A stretch of DNA of 64,000 nucleotides from CAYNHF01 sp964397045 (GCA_964397045.1 CAYNHF010000012.1:1-64000), one strand, 5' to 3'. Counted from the first letter of the stretch, positions 17,293-25,772 are shown. Notes: generated from the sequence alone by a model not told the origin. A program made the numbers and translations.

Positions 17293-17320
17293 TGTCCCCT
17301 ACGGGCGCCGCCCGGACGTA
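17293..17320 (+). promoter_or_regulatory. Putative ECF promoter, plus-strand copy 2
   Basis: TGTCCC (17293-17298), 18 nt, CGTA (17317-17320), within CCGGACGTAA. The predicted start near 17328 gives a 47-nt leader to ATG 17375, so this copy best fits the secreted-protein gene. Confidence 0.6.
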
Positions 17321-17374
17321 AGCAATACATCAAGAGCGTTCGGCGCCACGCCGGACCCGAGAGAGGGAGCAGGT

Positions 17375-17950
17375 ATGAGAATGGTGATGAGGCGTGCGTT
17401 CGTCTTCGCTGCGGTTGCAGCTTTGTTCGTGCTTACGGTGGCCTCGACGGCAGTGGCCGGCCCGCCGGGAGAGTCCGGTGCAGTGGTGCGAGGACCCGGT
17501 CCGGCTGACTTCGTGTACTGGGAAGGTAGCGACGTCGTACTTACCGGCAACAATAGTTTTGCGGACGGCTGCGTGGGGATCGGTTTTCAAGAGGTCACGC
17601 TGTCTACGGTCAGCCCTGGCAACGGGAGCGGACTGGGGCACTCCAGCGCTGCGGATGTTGCTGTGCTGGTCTTCGAGGTCGACAACATCACATCGGTCGA
17701 CGACCTCTTCGCGTGGCTCGCTGCATCCTGTGCTGCCACAGTCTCTCCGGAGCCGGTGGCCGAGGGCTCGGGCCGGCTCACGGCGCACTTCCGCATCGAC
17801 GCGGACGGCGTGTCGTACAACCACAACGGCGTCGCTGGGAATGTGACGACGAGTGAGGGTGACCAGGTGCATGTCAACACGTTGGCCCAACTCGCGATCG
17901 GTCCCGCCGGCCTCGATCTGCGGCAATTGAGGGTGAACTACGGCGGCTGA
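17375..17950 (+). CDS. Secreted protein of unknown function, probable ECF target
   Basis: 191 residues with a clear signal peptide (basic RMVMRRAF, hydrophobic core to about residue 27, cleavage after VASTAVAG or nearby). The mature part is Gly/Ser/Val-rich, mostly beta, with two cysteines that could form a disulfide. No family is recognised. GGGAGCAGG precedes ATG 17375; the frame is open upstream but noncoding in character. It is divergent from the sigma gene and follows two copies of the shared promoter motif, so it is probably part of that regulon. Confidence 0.78.
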   Translation: MRMVMRRAFVFAAVAALFVLTVASTAVAGPPGESGAVVRGPGPADFVYWEGSDVVLTGNNSFADGCVGIGFQEVTLSTVSPGNGSGLGHSSAADVAVLVFEVDNITSVDDLFAWLAASCAATVSPEPVAEGSGRLTAHFRIDADGVSYNHNGVAGNVTTSEGDQVHVNTLAQLAIGPAGLDLRQLRVNYGG

Positions 17951-17971
17951 CGCGCGCCGGGTCTTCCGGTT

Positions 17972-18015
17972 CGGCGGGGTGTGGAGAGGTATCGAGTCAT
18001 CCCACACCCCTGCCG
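17972..18015. terminator. Bidirectional terminator-like hairpin
   Basis: CGGCGGGGTGTGG (17972-17984) pairs with CCACACCCCTGCCG (18002-18015) apart from one bulged base, with a 17-nt loop. It lies between convergent genes. There is no strong T-tract. Confidence 0.65.
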
Positions 18016-18036
18016 AGCGGGCGGGTCACCTCGGAG

Positions 18037-18768
18037 CTAGTCCAACGGTTGGGCTGTCGGCGAGTTGTCGCAGCGGACGGTGATGGGGGCCGCCGAGTCG
18101 AGGGAATAGCTGAACTCGGAACCGGCGCCGACAGGGACCGGCGGGACGATTGCCCCCGTGATGATGATGTCACCGGCCCGCAGCATCTCACCCTGCGAGG
18201 CCAGCGTGTTGGCCACAGTGGCGACGATGCGTGAGTAGCGCCCCGGCATCTCCTCTAGCTCTATGATCGGCTCCCAACTCACCCGGTCGATCGCCATTTG
18301 ACCCATCAGCCCGTCGAGGTCGATGTCGGATCGCCTCGAATCGAATTCCCCGAGGATGACACCGGCGTGGAATATGTTCGCCGCCAAGATGTCGGCGACC
18401 CGATGGGGTCCGGGCTTCATCGTGACATCGGCCAACTCGATGGCAGGCGCCAGAGCATCGACCGCAGCGGACGCTTCAACGTCCGAAGCACCGGCTGCGA
18501 GGGCCTCGCCCATCCGCACCGCGACTTCGAATTCGACCACTCCCCCAACCCACCCACTCACATCGACCGAGGCGCCGGCCTCCAACCGGGTGTCCGACGT
18601 CAGATATCCGACGAGGGGGGCGGTTATCCGCAGCAAATCGAGTGAGGCCGGCGCGCCGAAGCCGACCTTCCAACCTATCGGTGTCGCGCCTGCTCCGACC
18701 TCATCACGACGCTTCGCCAATTGGCGAGTCAGCCCGGCTGCGACTCGAGGGTCTTTCCATGGGTTCAT
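18037..18768 (-). CDS. 2-keto-4-pentenoate hydratase-like protein (FAH superfamily)
   Basis: 243 residues similar to MhpD-type hydratases, which act late in meta-cleavage of aromatic compounds, hydrating 2-oxopent-4-enoates. Visible features are GWKVGF (32-37 region), FEVAVRMGEAL, a PAIELAD segment near the middle, and NTLASQGEMLRAGDIIITGA. Its ATG overlaps the cupin gene stop (ATGA). Part of a three-gene minus-strand catabolic unit. The exact substrate is unknown. Confidence 0.85.
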   Translation of the reverse strand: MNPWKDPRVAAGLTRQLAKRRDEVGAGATPIGWKVGFGAPASLDLLRITAPLVGYLTSDTRLEAGASVDVSGWVGGVVEFEVAVRMGEALAAGASDVEASAAVDALAPAIELADVTMKPGPHRVADILAANIFHAGVILGEFDSRRSDIDLDGLMGQMAIDRVSWEPIIELEEMPGRYSRIVATVANTLASQGEMLRAGDIIITGAIVPPVPVGAGSEFSYSLDSAAPITVRCDNSPTAQPLD

Positions 18769-19181
18769 CGGTGGAGCTCAGGGTCGACCTCATAGCCGGA
18801 GTCCTCGAGCGATCCGCATCCACTCCATCCCCAGAGCAGCACAACTGCTTCCTCGCCGGTGTCGTTGAAGCCGTGGTATCTCCCCCGAGGTGTCCAGACG
18901 ACCTCTCCTGAGGTGGCAAACTCGGTGCCGTGATCGGAATAGATGAGCCCCGAGCCTGCGAGGACGACGAAGAACTCGTCGGCGTTACGGTGGAGGTGAC
19001 GATCGTGTCTGGCGCCCGGAGGAAGGATCGTTCGCCCAAGCAAGAAGTCGTCGGTCCCAACGGTGGCTTTGTCGATCAGGAACTGGACCTGCATGTCGAC
19101 CCATCCATCGTCCTTGCGAAGGTTGGGCACGAGCGGGGCGTCGGAGATCCGGGCATGAAATCGATCAGTCGGCTGGTTCAT
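18765..19181 (-). CDS. Cupin-domain protein
   Basis: 138 residues with a cupin barrel: PPGARHDRHLHRNADEFFVV (motif 1, histidines and Glu for metal) and a motif 2 around WTPRGRYHGFNDTGE. It is probably a metal-dependent small-molecule dioxygenase or isomerase, or a sugar-binding protein. The ATG at 19181 forms ATGA with the upstream stop, and its own stop overlaps the hydratase start, so the unit is translationally coupled. Confidence 0.85.
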   Translation of the reverse strand: MNQPTDRFHARISDAPLVPNLRKDDGWVDMQVQFLIDKATVGTDDFLLGRTILPPGARHDRHLHRNADEFFVVLAGSGLIYSDHGTEFATSGEVVWTPRGRYHGFNDTGEEAVVLLWGWSGCGSLEDSGYEVDPELHR

Positions 19182-20055
19182 CCGCCGCCTCCCAGCATCC
19201 GATAGACATCGAAGACGGTGACGAAGTCCCGGTGGTCGATACCGAGCCCCCGACAAGCGTTCAACAGTTCGTTGGCGACCGCACCTAGCGGAGCAGGAGA
19301 TCCCTGCCGACGAGCAACCTCGAGCGCGAGCACCATGTCCTTCTGCTGGAGCGTCACATCCGCCAGGGGTTTGTCCGGCATCTGGAGGATGAAGGGGCCC
19401 CGGTAGCCCATCACCGGCGAGGCGACCACGCTCTTGAGCATGGCGTCGACGGCGACCGTGCGGTCGACCCGCCCTTCTCGGCGAGTGCCACCGACTCGCA
19501 AAACACGACCATCTCGACGATGAGTGCGAGGTTGATGGCGACCTTCATCTGCACCGCAGTGCCGGATGGGCCGATGTAGCTGACCTTCGAACCGATGTCA
19601 TGGAGCAGCGACTCCACCTTGTCGTAGGCGGCTCGATCGCCTCCCACCATCGTGGACGCACTACCCGCCGCGATGGTCACCGGGCTTCCGGACAGGGGGG
19701 CATCGAGCATCGCAAGACCTCGCTCCGCGAAGGTGGTTCCGACTGCACGGCTGATCTCTGGATCGATGGTGCTCATGTCGAGGTAGACGGCGTCGACGGA
19801 GAGCCTAACGATGATGCCGTGCTCGCCCAGAGTTACAGCCTCGACGGCTTTACCGTTGGTGACGACCGAGAACACCACGTCCGAGCCGGTGGCCGCAGCC
19901 GCGGGGGGTGTCGGCCCACTGCATTCCCAACGCGAGCAGTGGGTCGGCCTTGGTCTGCGTGCGATTCCACCCGGTGACCTCGTGACCGGCATCGAGCAGC
20001 CTTGGAACGATCACCTGCCCCCCATATCTCCGAGTCCAATCCATCCGATTGGCAT
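19178..20055 (-). pseudogene. 3-hydroxyisobutyrate dehydrogenase-like gene with three frameshifts
   Basis: Three overlapping frames together encode one NAD(P)-dependent beta-hydroxyacid dehydrogenase: GWIGLGDMGG (Rossmann), then LDAGHEVTGWNR, DAPLSGSPVTIAAG, and MKVAINLALIVEMV with the family lysine. One-base changes are needed at C6 run 20018-20023 (a missing base), G6 run ~19901-19906 (an extra base) and CCC 19468-19470 (a missing base). The rest reads normally with no other damage, so these may be sequencing or assembly errors. If real, the gene is dead. It heads the cupin/hydratase unit. Confidence 0.8.
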
Positions 20056-20195
20056 CGGCACGCTTCCTCATGCGGTGGTCGTAGGTTGCGACCCTACCTC
20101 GGTCCCGAATCGCGTCCCGGGGCCCGGATCCGGCAGTGACGACCAGTCCCCGCAGTTCATCTTGGGTCTGTCGATCGAGCGCGGTGCGGGACGCT

Positions 20196-20816
20196 TCAAT
20201 CCCAGAGGGTTGGGTGGAGCGTCACCGGTTGGCGGACCAGGGTCTCTCCGCCGGCTGGTGGCCCGACGAGGCGCTCCACGAGACCCGACCAGTCGAATGC
20301 TTCGGAAATCTTCGAGGCAGGAATCACGACGAGGCGATCGTCTGCGATGTACTTGGGCACGATCGTGTTGAGGATGCCTTCGATCTCATTCCGGAACCGG
20401 GTGTTGGTGCTCCGGACACCGTCCTCCTTGAGCGGGATGTCAGGCTCGAGCCGCACGAAGAGGTCGTAGGTTTCGCACCATCGTTTCACCAGGGGCTTGA
20501 CGTCGAAGGGGTCCTCTCCCCCGGTGGCGCGCAGGAAGTAGGCGAAGTTGTCGATGACGGCCCTGTCGGTCACCAACACATCGGCACGATTCCGCAACTC
20601 CAGTTCCTGCTGGATCTGCGTCATGATCACCCACAGCTGCGCCTCCGGCGTCGCCCCCTCGTTGAGGCCGAGCGGATTGAATCTGATGACTTCTCTGCCG
20701 ACCTCAACGCTGCGACCGCTTCGGCCCACTGCCCCGGCGAAGGAATGCACGGCGTTGGTCTTCCGGACCGAATGAGATCCGATGAAGGCGATCTTCGACG
20801 ATATGGGCGTGGTCAC
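20196..20816 (-). CDS. AAA_28-like P-loop ATPase/kinase
   Basis: About 206 residues. A Rossmann-type P-loop start (KIAFIGSHSVRKT) is followed by REVIRFNPLGLNEGATPEAQ and a Walker B-like VLVTDRAVIDNFAY segment, typical of NadR/nucleoside-kinase-like AAA_28 proteins. The P-loop residues 13-20 read GSHSVRKT, with Arg where GxxxxGKT has Gly. GTG 20816 is preferred over GTG 20843 because a TAGCGT box overlaps the latter; AGGGAA precedes 20816. The substrate is unknown. Confidence 0.75.
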   Translation of the reverse strand: MTTPISSKIAFIGSHSVRKTNAVHSFAGAVGRSGRSVEVGREVIRFNPLGLNEGATPEAQLWVIMTQIQQELELRNRADVLVTDRAVIDNFAYFLRATGGEDPFDVKPLVKRWCETYDLFVRLEPDIPLKEDGVRSTNTRFRNEIEGILNTIVPKYIADDRLVVIPASKISEAFDWSGLVERLVGPPAGGETLVRQPVTLHPTLWD

Positions 20817-20952
20817 CGACGTTCCCTGGCTGTTCGTTTGCACGCTACCGGCTGAACGCTCCGATCCCCCTGATTGTGGTGTGACAGGCCGCTCTCAATC
20901 GCAGCGGCCATGTCGGGGCGATGGTTCGGGTGAGAGGTGCGAGACTCGTCAC

Positions 20953-21162
20953 ATGGCAGCACCGGTCGGGTTTGCATACGTCGAGCGGAAGAGCGGGGAG
21001 ATCGTGGTGTTACACCACGGTCGCGTCGCAGCCGTTCTCCGCGGCCGCACGGCACGTCAGTTTCTCGCCAGGCTGGCGGATGGAGAAGAGCAGGATGTGA
21101 TGGCCCGCTTCTCGGGCAACTACAAGCGCGGCACCGAACGAGGCACCAGATCGGAGCGGTAG
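20953..21162 (+). CDS. Small conserved actinobacterial protein
   Basis: 69 residues ending QDVMARFSGNYKRGTER, a C-terminal signature I recall from many small actinobacterial hypothetical proteins (GNYKRGNER). The middle has two short beta strands (EIVVLHHGRVAAVLRG). Basic and soluble; a nucleic-acid role is possible but unproven. The frame is open upstream to 20782, but the conserved part starts at ATG 20953. Confidence 0.75.
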   Translation: MAAPVGFAYVERKSGEIVVLHHGRVAAVLRGRTARQFLARLADGEEQDVMARFSGNYKRGTERGTRSER

Positions 21163-21165
21163 CTC

Positions 21166-21255
21166 ACCCCCCTGCAGGGACCAGGGAATTCGGTGGTCGA
21201 TGTCGGAGGGGATGGCCGGCATGCGACAGTCAGGGACGGTGACGGCCGCGGTGGC
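21166..21255 (-). pseudogene. Relic of a DUF222/HNH endonuclease
   Basis: On the minus strand a short frame reads TVPDCRMPAIPSDIDHRIPW followed by a Gly pair, matching the end of the HNH motif in the repeated actinobacterial DUF222-HNH proteins (CRxPGC, then CDIDHxxPWxxGG). Only ~30 codons remain; there is no DUF222 part and the second Cys is gone. It is a likely remnant, not an active gene. Confidence 0.35.
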
Positions 21256-21423
21256 GTCGTAGCTATGCGCTGCGTGGTGCATGCCATGCGTTGATGCGCC
21301 CGCAGTACGACGATCCGATCATGGGCAGATACGTGCGCCCCCTCCCTTTGACACGACCGTCCCAGGGGTACGACCGGATTAGGCCGGACCAGTCGGTCGC
21401 CGCCGATCGAGACAATCGGTACG

Positions 21424-21429
21424 TAGGCT
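21424..21429 (+). promoter_or_regulatory. -10 box TAGGCT, probable leaderless mRNA
   Basis: TAGGCT is followed by 7 nt and ATG 21437. The 270 nt upstream hold the HNH relic and no other gene. Confidence 0.45.
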
Positions 21430-21436
21430 CTGGAGC

Positions 21437-22378
21437 ATGGAGGAGCCATCCCGCCACAGGGCACTCGACCGGATCCTGGCGATGAATGACGCGGACGAGG
21501 CCATGCGACTTCTCGCAGAGGATCTATCCGGGTCGGACCTGACGACCTTTCTCCTCGAGGTCTCCCGGCGGAGAGTGGAGCGGCTCCGACCGGCCGACGT
21601 GCTGCGGCAATACGGGAGGGATCGATTCGTCGCGCCCGCCCGGGTCGACCCGATCCGACTGGCCAGGCTCCACCTCGCCGCACTCGAAAGTGCGCTGCCG
21701 GAATTCCAGCCGATCATCCCGGCGCCGCTCGCCCCGTTCGGCACTCACTCCACCCTGGGAGGTGTCCATCAGAACAACGTCGTCACGACGATGCGCACCG
21801 GAGAGGTGACTGCCGATCCGACCAGTTCGTTGGCCCTGGAAGCGGCGGTGCGACGTGGCGACCTCCTGGCAATCACTCCCACTTCGACTGAGGCGGTCCG
21901 GTTGGCTGCAGTCGATCGCGTCTTGCGCGCCCAGGTGTTCGCAGGCGATCGGTCCTTCTCACATTTCTCCCTATTCGGACTGGTCACGGCAGGCAGGGAC
22001 ACGGGAAACCACACGTTCGAGACAACTGCGCTCACCGAGCAATTGACCGTTTTGGTGGACTTCGTAGCGAGGGTGGGCGGCGAAGGCGTCACCGCTCGCC
22101 TCTCCGACCTGAACGGCGACTATGACGACGTTATCGAACTGGTGGCGAGTGACCTTCGCTCACGAGGCGCTGCCTGCGAGCGGTGGCCCGACCGAAGGAA
22201 CGGGGTCGGCTACTACCCCAACGTCTGCTTCAAGCTCAGCGTGACGATCGATGGCGAAGAGATCGAAGTGGCGGACGGTGGCACCGTCGAGTGGACCCAA
22301 CTTCTGCTGCAGAACCGCAAGGAGCGGTTGATGATTTCCGGGCTTAGCCTGGAGCGACTGGCTCTGCTCATTGGATGA
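21437..22378 (+). CDS. Protein of unknown function (313 aa)
   Basis: 313 residues with no family I can name. It is soluble, with a helical N-terminal ~80 residues (LRPADVLRQYGRDRFV) and a mixed alpha/beta remainder. A central GTHSTLGGVHQNNVVTTMRTGEV segment followed by DPTSSLALEAAVRR looks like a nucleotide- or amino-acid-binding core, remotely reminiscent of class II synthetase-like folds, but this is weak. The start appears leaderless. The lipase gene follows after 52 nt. Confidence 0.75.
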   Translation: MEEPSRHRALDRILAMNDADEAMRLLAEDLSGSDLTTFLLEVSRRRVERLRPADVLRQYGRDRFVAPARVDPIRLARLHLAALESALPEFQPIIPAPLAPFGTHSTLGGVHQNNVVTTMRTGEVTADPTSSLALEAAVRRGDLLAITPTSTEAVRLAAVDRVLRAQVFAGDRSFSHFSLFGLVTAGRDTGNHTFETTALTEQLTVLVDFVARVGGEGVTARLSDLNGDYDDVIELVASDLRSRGAACERWPDRRNGVGYYPNVCFKLSVTIDGEEIEVADGGTVEWTQLLLQNRKERLMISGLSLERLALLIG

Positions 22379-22430
22379 AGTATCCGGAACCCGTCTCCCG
22401 AAGACCGTGCCAGGCCGGCGGTCGATTCCG

Positions 22431-23330
22431 ATGGAGATTTCACCTCACACGACGGCGATAGACTTTCGGGTTGTGCCGGATGCACCAGACCCAGACGCGA
22501 CACAGCCGATTCCTGAGATCCCCATCAGGAAGGACTTCGCGGGACCGATCGAGGCCCTCGATCGATTGAACGCTTCACTTTTCTTCGCGCAGGCATCGCG
22601 CATCTCCTACCTGCAGCCGCACGCAGTTGAGGCCTACATCCCGCGACTCGGCATGCGACTCGAATACTTCGCCGATCGCGAGGGCGCCCAGGCCTACATC
22701 TTCGGCAACGACACCGACGTCGTCATCGCCTGCAGGGGAACGGAGCCGAACGACTGGAACGATGTGAAGGCCGACGTGAATGCCGTCACCGTGCTGGCCG
22801 AGACGATTGGCAGGGTCCACCGCGGCTTCAAACAGGAGGTCGATGATCTCTGGCCGCAGCTCGAGGGCGTGATCGCTTCTGACGACCGGACCCTCTGGTT
22901 CACCGGGCACTCGCTGGGGGGCGCGATGGCCACGATTTCGGCGGGTAGATGCTATTTGGCCCACATTCCCGTCCTGCCAACAGGGGTCTACACGTATGGA
23001 GCGCCGCGGGTTGGCACTAAGCGCTACATCAACAGCGTCGACGTCGATCTCACCCGCTGGGTCAACAACAACGACATCGTCGCCAGGGTGCCTCCCACCT
23101 GGCTCGGTTATCGACACACAGGTAGGCGGCTCTACATCAACACGTACGGGAACGTGCGCAGCATGACGAAACAACAGCGAGTCAAGGACCGGTGGCGGGG
23201 CTTCCGGCAGGGCCTCAAGGAGGGGAAGGTGGACCACTTCTCCGACCATGCGATTGCCGGCTACGTCGAGCACATCGCAGACGCGGTGGAAGAGCAAGAG
23301 TTGACCCGGCGCTACCGACCGACCGACTGA
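22431..23330 (+). CDS. Class 3 lipase family protein
   Basis: About 299 residues with an alpha/beta-hydrolase class 3 lipase pattern. The nucleophile elbow is GHSLGG (Ser161); Asp215 in NNNDIVARVPP and His273 in FSDHAIAGY complete the triad. CRGTE near 101-105 matches the oxyanion region of fungal-type lipases. There is no signal peptide, so the enzyme may be intracellular. ATG 22431 is preferred over a TTG at 22371 that overlaps the upstream stop; the ribosome-binding site is weak either way. It is probably co-transcribed with the gene before it. Confidence 0.87.
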   Translation: MEISPHTTAIDFRVVPDAPDPDATQPIPEIPIRKDFAGPIEALDRLNASLFFAQASRISYLQPHAVEAYIPRLGMRLEYFADREGAQAYIFGNDTDVVIACRGTEPNDWNDVKADVNAVTVLAETIGRVHRGFKQEVDDLWPQLEGVIASDDRTLWFTGHSLGGAMATISAGRCYLAHIPVLPTGVYTYGAPRVGTKRYINSVDVDLTRWVNNNDIVARVPPTWLGYRHTGRRLYINTYGNVRSMTKQQRVKDRWRGFRQGLKEGKVDHFSDHAIAGYVEHIADAVEEQELTRRYRPTD

Positions 23331-23418
23331 GTCGGAAGTCTGGCGAATCTCCTCTGCTTGCAGCATCACCTTGCATGTCGGTCAAGATTGATTCGAAGGC
23401 AAGAGAAGGTGGTCACCA

Positions 23419-23652
23419 ATGATCCTCGAGGTCGATGTGAGTGGCACGCGGTACTGCCGCGCCGGCGCCGATGAAGGAGTAGTCGATGTCTTCGTCTCCT
23501 ATCTGAACGTCCCACAAGAGCCGGGCGGGAGCGACCTTGCTGCCACGATGTTGAGTGTGACGGGCTTCACGCACGGGCCAAGCCGATTGGCTGAAGAGCA
23601 GCTCGCCGTGGATTGGGAGAGACCGGTGATGGGCTGGTGCCGCGTGACGTGA
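23419..23652 (+). CDS. Small protein of unknown function (77 aa)
   Basis: 77 residues starting at ATG 23419, with AAGGTGG upstream as a possible ribosome-binding site. The sequence has two cysteines and acidic character, without a recognised domain. A 26-codon frame starting in the stop (TGATG at 23650) reads MAIRVLDEVESDPDYVV and could be a frameshifted continuation. The rest of the gap to 23775 holds nothing I recognise. Coding status is uncertain. Confidence 0.4.
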   Translation: MILEVDVSGTRYCRAGADEGVVDVFVSYLNVPQEPGGSDLAATMLSVTGFTHGPSRLAEEQLAVDWERPVMGWCRVT

Positions 23653-23775
23653 TGGCCATTCGAGTCCTGGACGAGGTGGAATCGGATCCGGACTACGTGG
23701 TAACCACGATGTTGCCTCCCCCACCGGAATAGACGCCCGCTGGGGCCGTCTTCTCCCCTTCGCCGTCGTACCGGA

Positions 23776-24792
23776 CTAGCCGACGCCGAGGCGAGAAATC
23801 AGGTCCGGAGTTGCGTATTGCATCCGGCCCGGCGTGACGCCGGCGAGCAGGCTCTCGAGGTCGGCAACGACCATCCGGCCAATCGCAAGCAGTGCCTCGG
23901 GGAGTGCGCCGGCTCGATGGGCGCTCAACACCGCTCCCCCGGCGGTCCGGATCGGATGCTCGGATGCCAGAGGCTCCTGCGGGAAGACGTCGACGGCGGC
24001 GCGGAATCGCCCATCGAGCACCAGTTGTGTCACGGCGTCGAAATCGACCAGATGAGCGCGGCTGATGACCACCAGGATGTCGGGTGGCGCCAGCAATTCC
24101 AGCAGACGACGGGAGACGAGGTGGCGGTTGTCTGGAGTGGGCACGGCAAGCACATAGACCACATCGCTACGCCGGAACAACGTAGGGAGGTCGACCGGTT
24201 CGATGGATCGCTCATGCAAGTCGCGGGGTCGCAACCAGGGGTCATAGGCGAGGAAGCGGCCGTTGAAGGGTTGGAGGAGGGCCTGTAGGTGACGCGACAG
24301 GCCACCGGCTCCCACGAAGCCGAAGGTTTTTCCCAGCAGAGTCGTCGCCCTGGCATTCCCCTCGTGGAGCCATTGTTCTTCGCCCGAGCGAAATGCGGAG
24401 TCGCCTGCAGTGACGAGCCTCGCAGCTGCGAGGGTGAGGGCCAGTGCCATCTCTGCGACCACCGGGCCGAACGCCGGGGCGCAGCTTCCAACGGTGATGC
24501 CGCGCTCGAAACACGTTTGATAATCGAGATCCGGATGACGGAACGAGCCTGCGACCTCGAAAATGTGGCGAAGGGTGGGATCGGCGTCGGCGAGCGCATC
24601 TCGCCCGTAGTGCCAGGTGCCAAAGATGATTGCCGTCGCACGGTGTGCCGCGGACCGGAAGTCGTCGATCGGCATCGGGCCGTCCCTCCCCCAGACGACA
24701 TCGACGAGGTCGTCCAGCCGCCCCAACGTGGCCGTGTCAAAGATTTCGCGCACCCGGCGGAAGTCCGGTGCCACGATCACCTCGGGTTTCAT
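23776..24792 (-). CDS. D-2-hydroxyacid dehydrogenase-like oxidoreductase
   Basis: 338 residues. The NAD-binding core has GFVGAGGLSRHLQ, and the catalytic set is recognisable: Arg in VISRAHLVDFDAV, Glu in VDVFPQEPL and His in LSAHRAGAL. The enzyme would reduce or oxidise a 2-keto/2-hydroxy acid. Its ATG overlaps the stop of the upstream Gfo/Idh/MocA gene (ATGA), so both probably act in one sugar-acid or inositol-type pathway. The precise substrate is unknown. Confidence 0.87.
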   Translation of the reverse strand: MKPEVIVAPDFRRVREIFDTATLGRLDDLVDVVWGRDGPMPIDDFRSAAHRATAIIFGTWHYGRDALADADPTLRHIFEVAGSFRHPDLDYQTCFERGITVGSCAPAFGPVVAEMALALTLAAARLVTAGDSAFRSGEEQWLHEGNARATTLLGKTFGFVGAGGLSRHLQALLQPFNGRFLAYDPWLRPRDLHERSIEPVDLPTLFRRSDVVYVLAVPTPDNRHLVSRRLLELLAPPDILVVISRAHLVDFDAVTQLVLDGRFRAAVDVFPQEPLASEHPIRTAGGAVLSAHRAGALPEALLAIGRMVVADLESLLAGVTPGRMQYATPDLISRLGVG

Positions 24793-25772
24793 TCGGGGTC
24801 CTGCGGATAGAAGATCCCGCATTGAGCCCGAATCACGTCCAACCACTCCATGACCGCGATCGTCTCTGAGTGCGGGCGCACAGGACTCTCGACGAGCCCG
24901 TCACGCACGCAGCGTTCCGCTTCGGCGATCTCGAATCTGAATCCATGACCCTCGTAACCGCACGGGTACGAAGCAACGACTCTGCCGTGGCGCTCCACCG
25001 TCAATAACCCGCTGTGATGGAAGGGTGAGTGGATGCGGATGAGCCCCTCGGATCCGCCGACGATGGCATCGTTTCCCGTTTCGGCGGTGAGGCTTGCGGT
25101 CATCGTGGCGGCTGCCTCACCGCCGTGGTCGGATATCACCCTGCATGAGAAGTCCACCCCGGTTGGAGCCAGGCGGGCTGCTGCCACGGTGTCGGTCGGC
25201 GGACCAAGGAGATGGTGAACGAGCGTGAGAGGGTAGATGCCGAGATCCAGCAGCGCACCACCACCGAGTTCCCTGCTGAGCCAGCGCCGCGACCAGTCAT
25301 CGTTGGCCACAAAGGAGAGATTGGCGGAAACGTTCCGGACGTCGCCAATGGCACCAGTTGCGAGCAGTTGATCGAGTTGGGTAACGAACGGCAAGAAACG
25401 CATCCACATGGCGTCCATGGCAAAGATGCCCCCAGAGCGTGCCGCTCTCAGCATGAGGCGCGCCTGCTCGGCGTTGAGGGCGATCGGCTTCTCACAGAGA
25501 ACCGGCTTGCCCAACTCCACGCAGTCGAGCACGTTGCCAAAATGCCGGTCGTTGGTCGTTGCGACGTAGACAACATCAACCTCGCCGTGCATCGCGACCC
25601 CGCGGTGGGAGTCGAAGACATGTGGTACCTGCCACTCGTGCGAGAATCTCTCGGCGGCTTCCAGTCGTGCTGAGCCGATGGCGACGACCTCCGCCCCCTC
25701 CTGCTGGAGCGTCTCGCACATCGTGGCGGCGATACCGCCCGTACCCATGATTCCCCAGCGCAACCCAGCCAC
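24789..25772 (-). CDS. Gfo/Idh/MocA family oxidoreductase
   Basis: 327 residues. An N-terminal Rossmann fold (GIMGTGGIAATM) is followed by VYVATTNDRHF and the family CEKPIALN motif with its catalytic-site lysine. The C-terminal half is the substrate-binding beta domain. Such enzymes oxidise sugars or cyclitols with NAD(P). It starts with GTG after a TAAGGT box, apparently leaderless, and is coupled to the 2-hydroxyacid dehydrogenase gene. Confidence 0.9.
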   Translation of the reverse strand: MAGLRWGIMGTGGIAATMCETLQQEGAEVVAIGSARLEAAERFSHEWQVPHVFDSHRGVAMHGEVDVVYVATTNDRHFGNVLDCVELGKPVLCEKPIALNAEQARLMLRAARSGGIFAMDAMWMRFLPFVTQLDQLLATGAIGDVRNVSANLSFVANDDWSRRWLSRELGGGALLDLGIYPLTLVHHLLGPPTDTVAAARLAPTGVDFSCRVISDHGGEAAATMTASLTAETGNDAIVGGSEGLIRIHSPFHHSGLLTVERHGRVVASYPCGYEGHGFRFEIAEAERCVRDGLVESPVRPHSETIAVMEWLDVIRAQCGIFYPQDPE

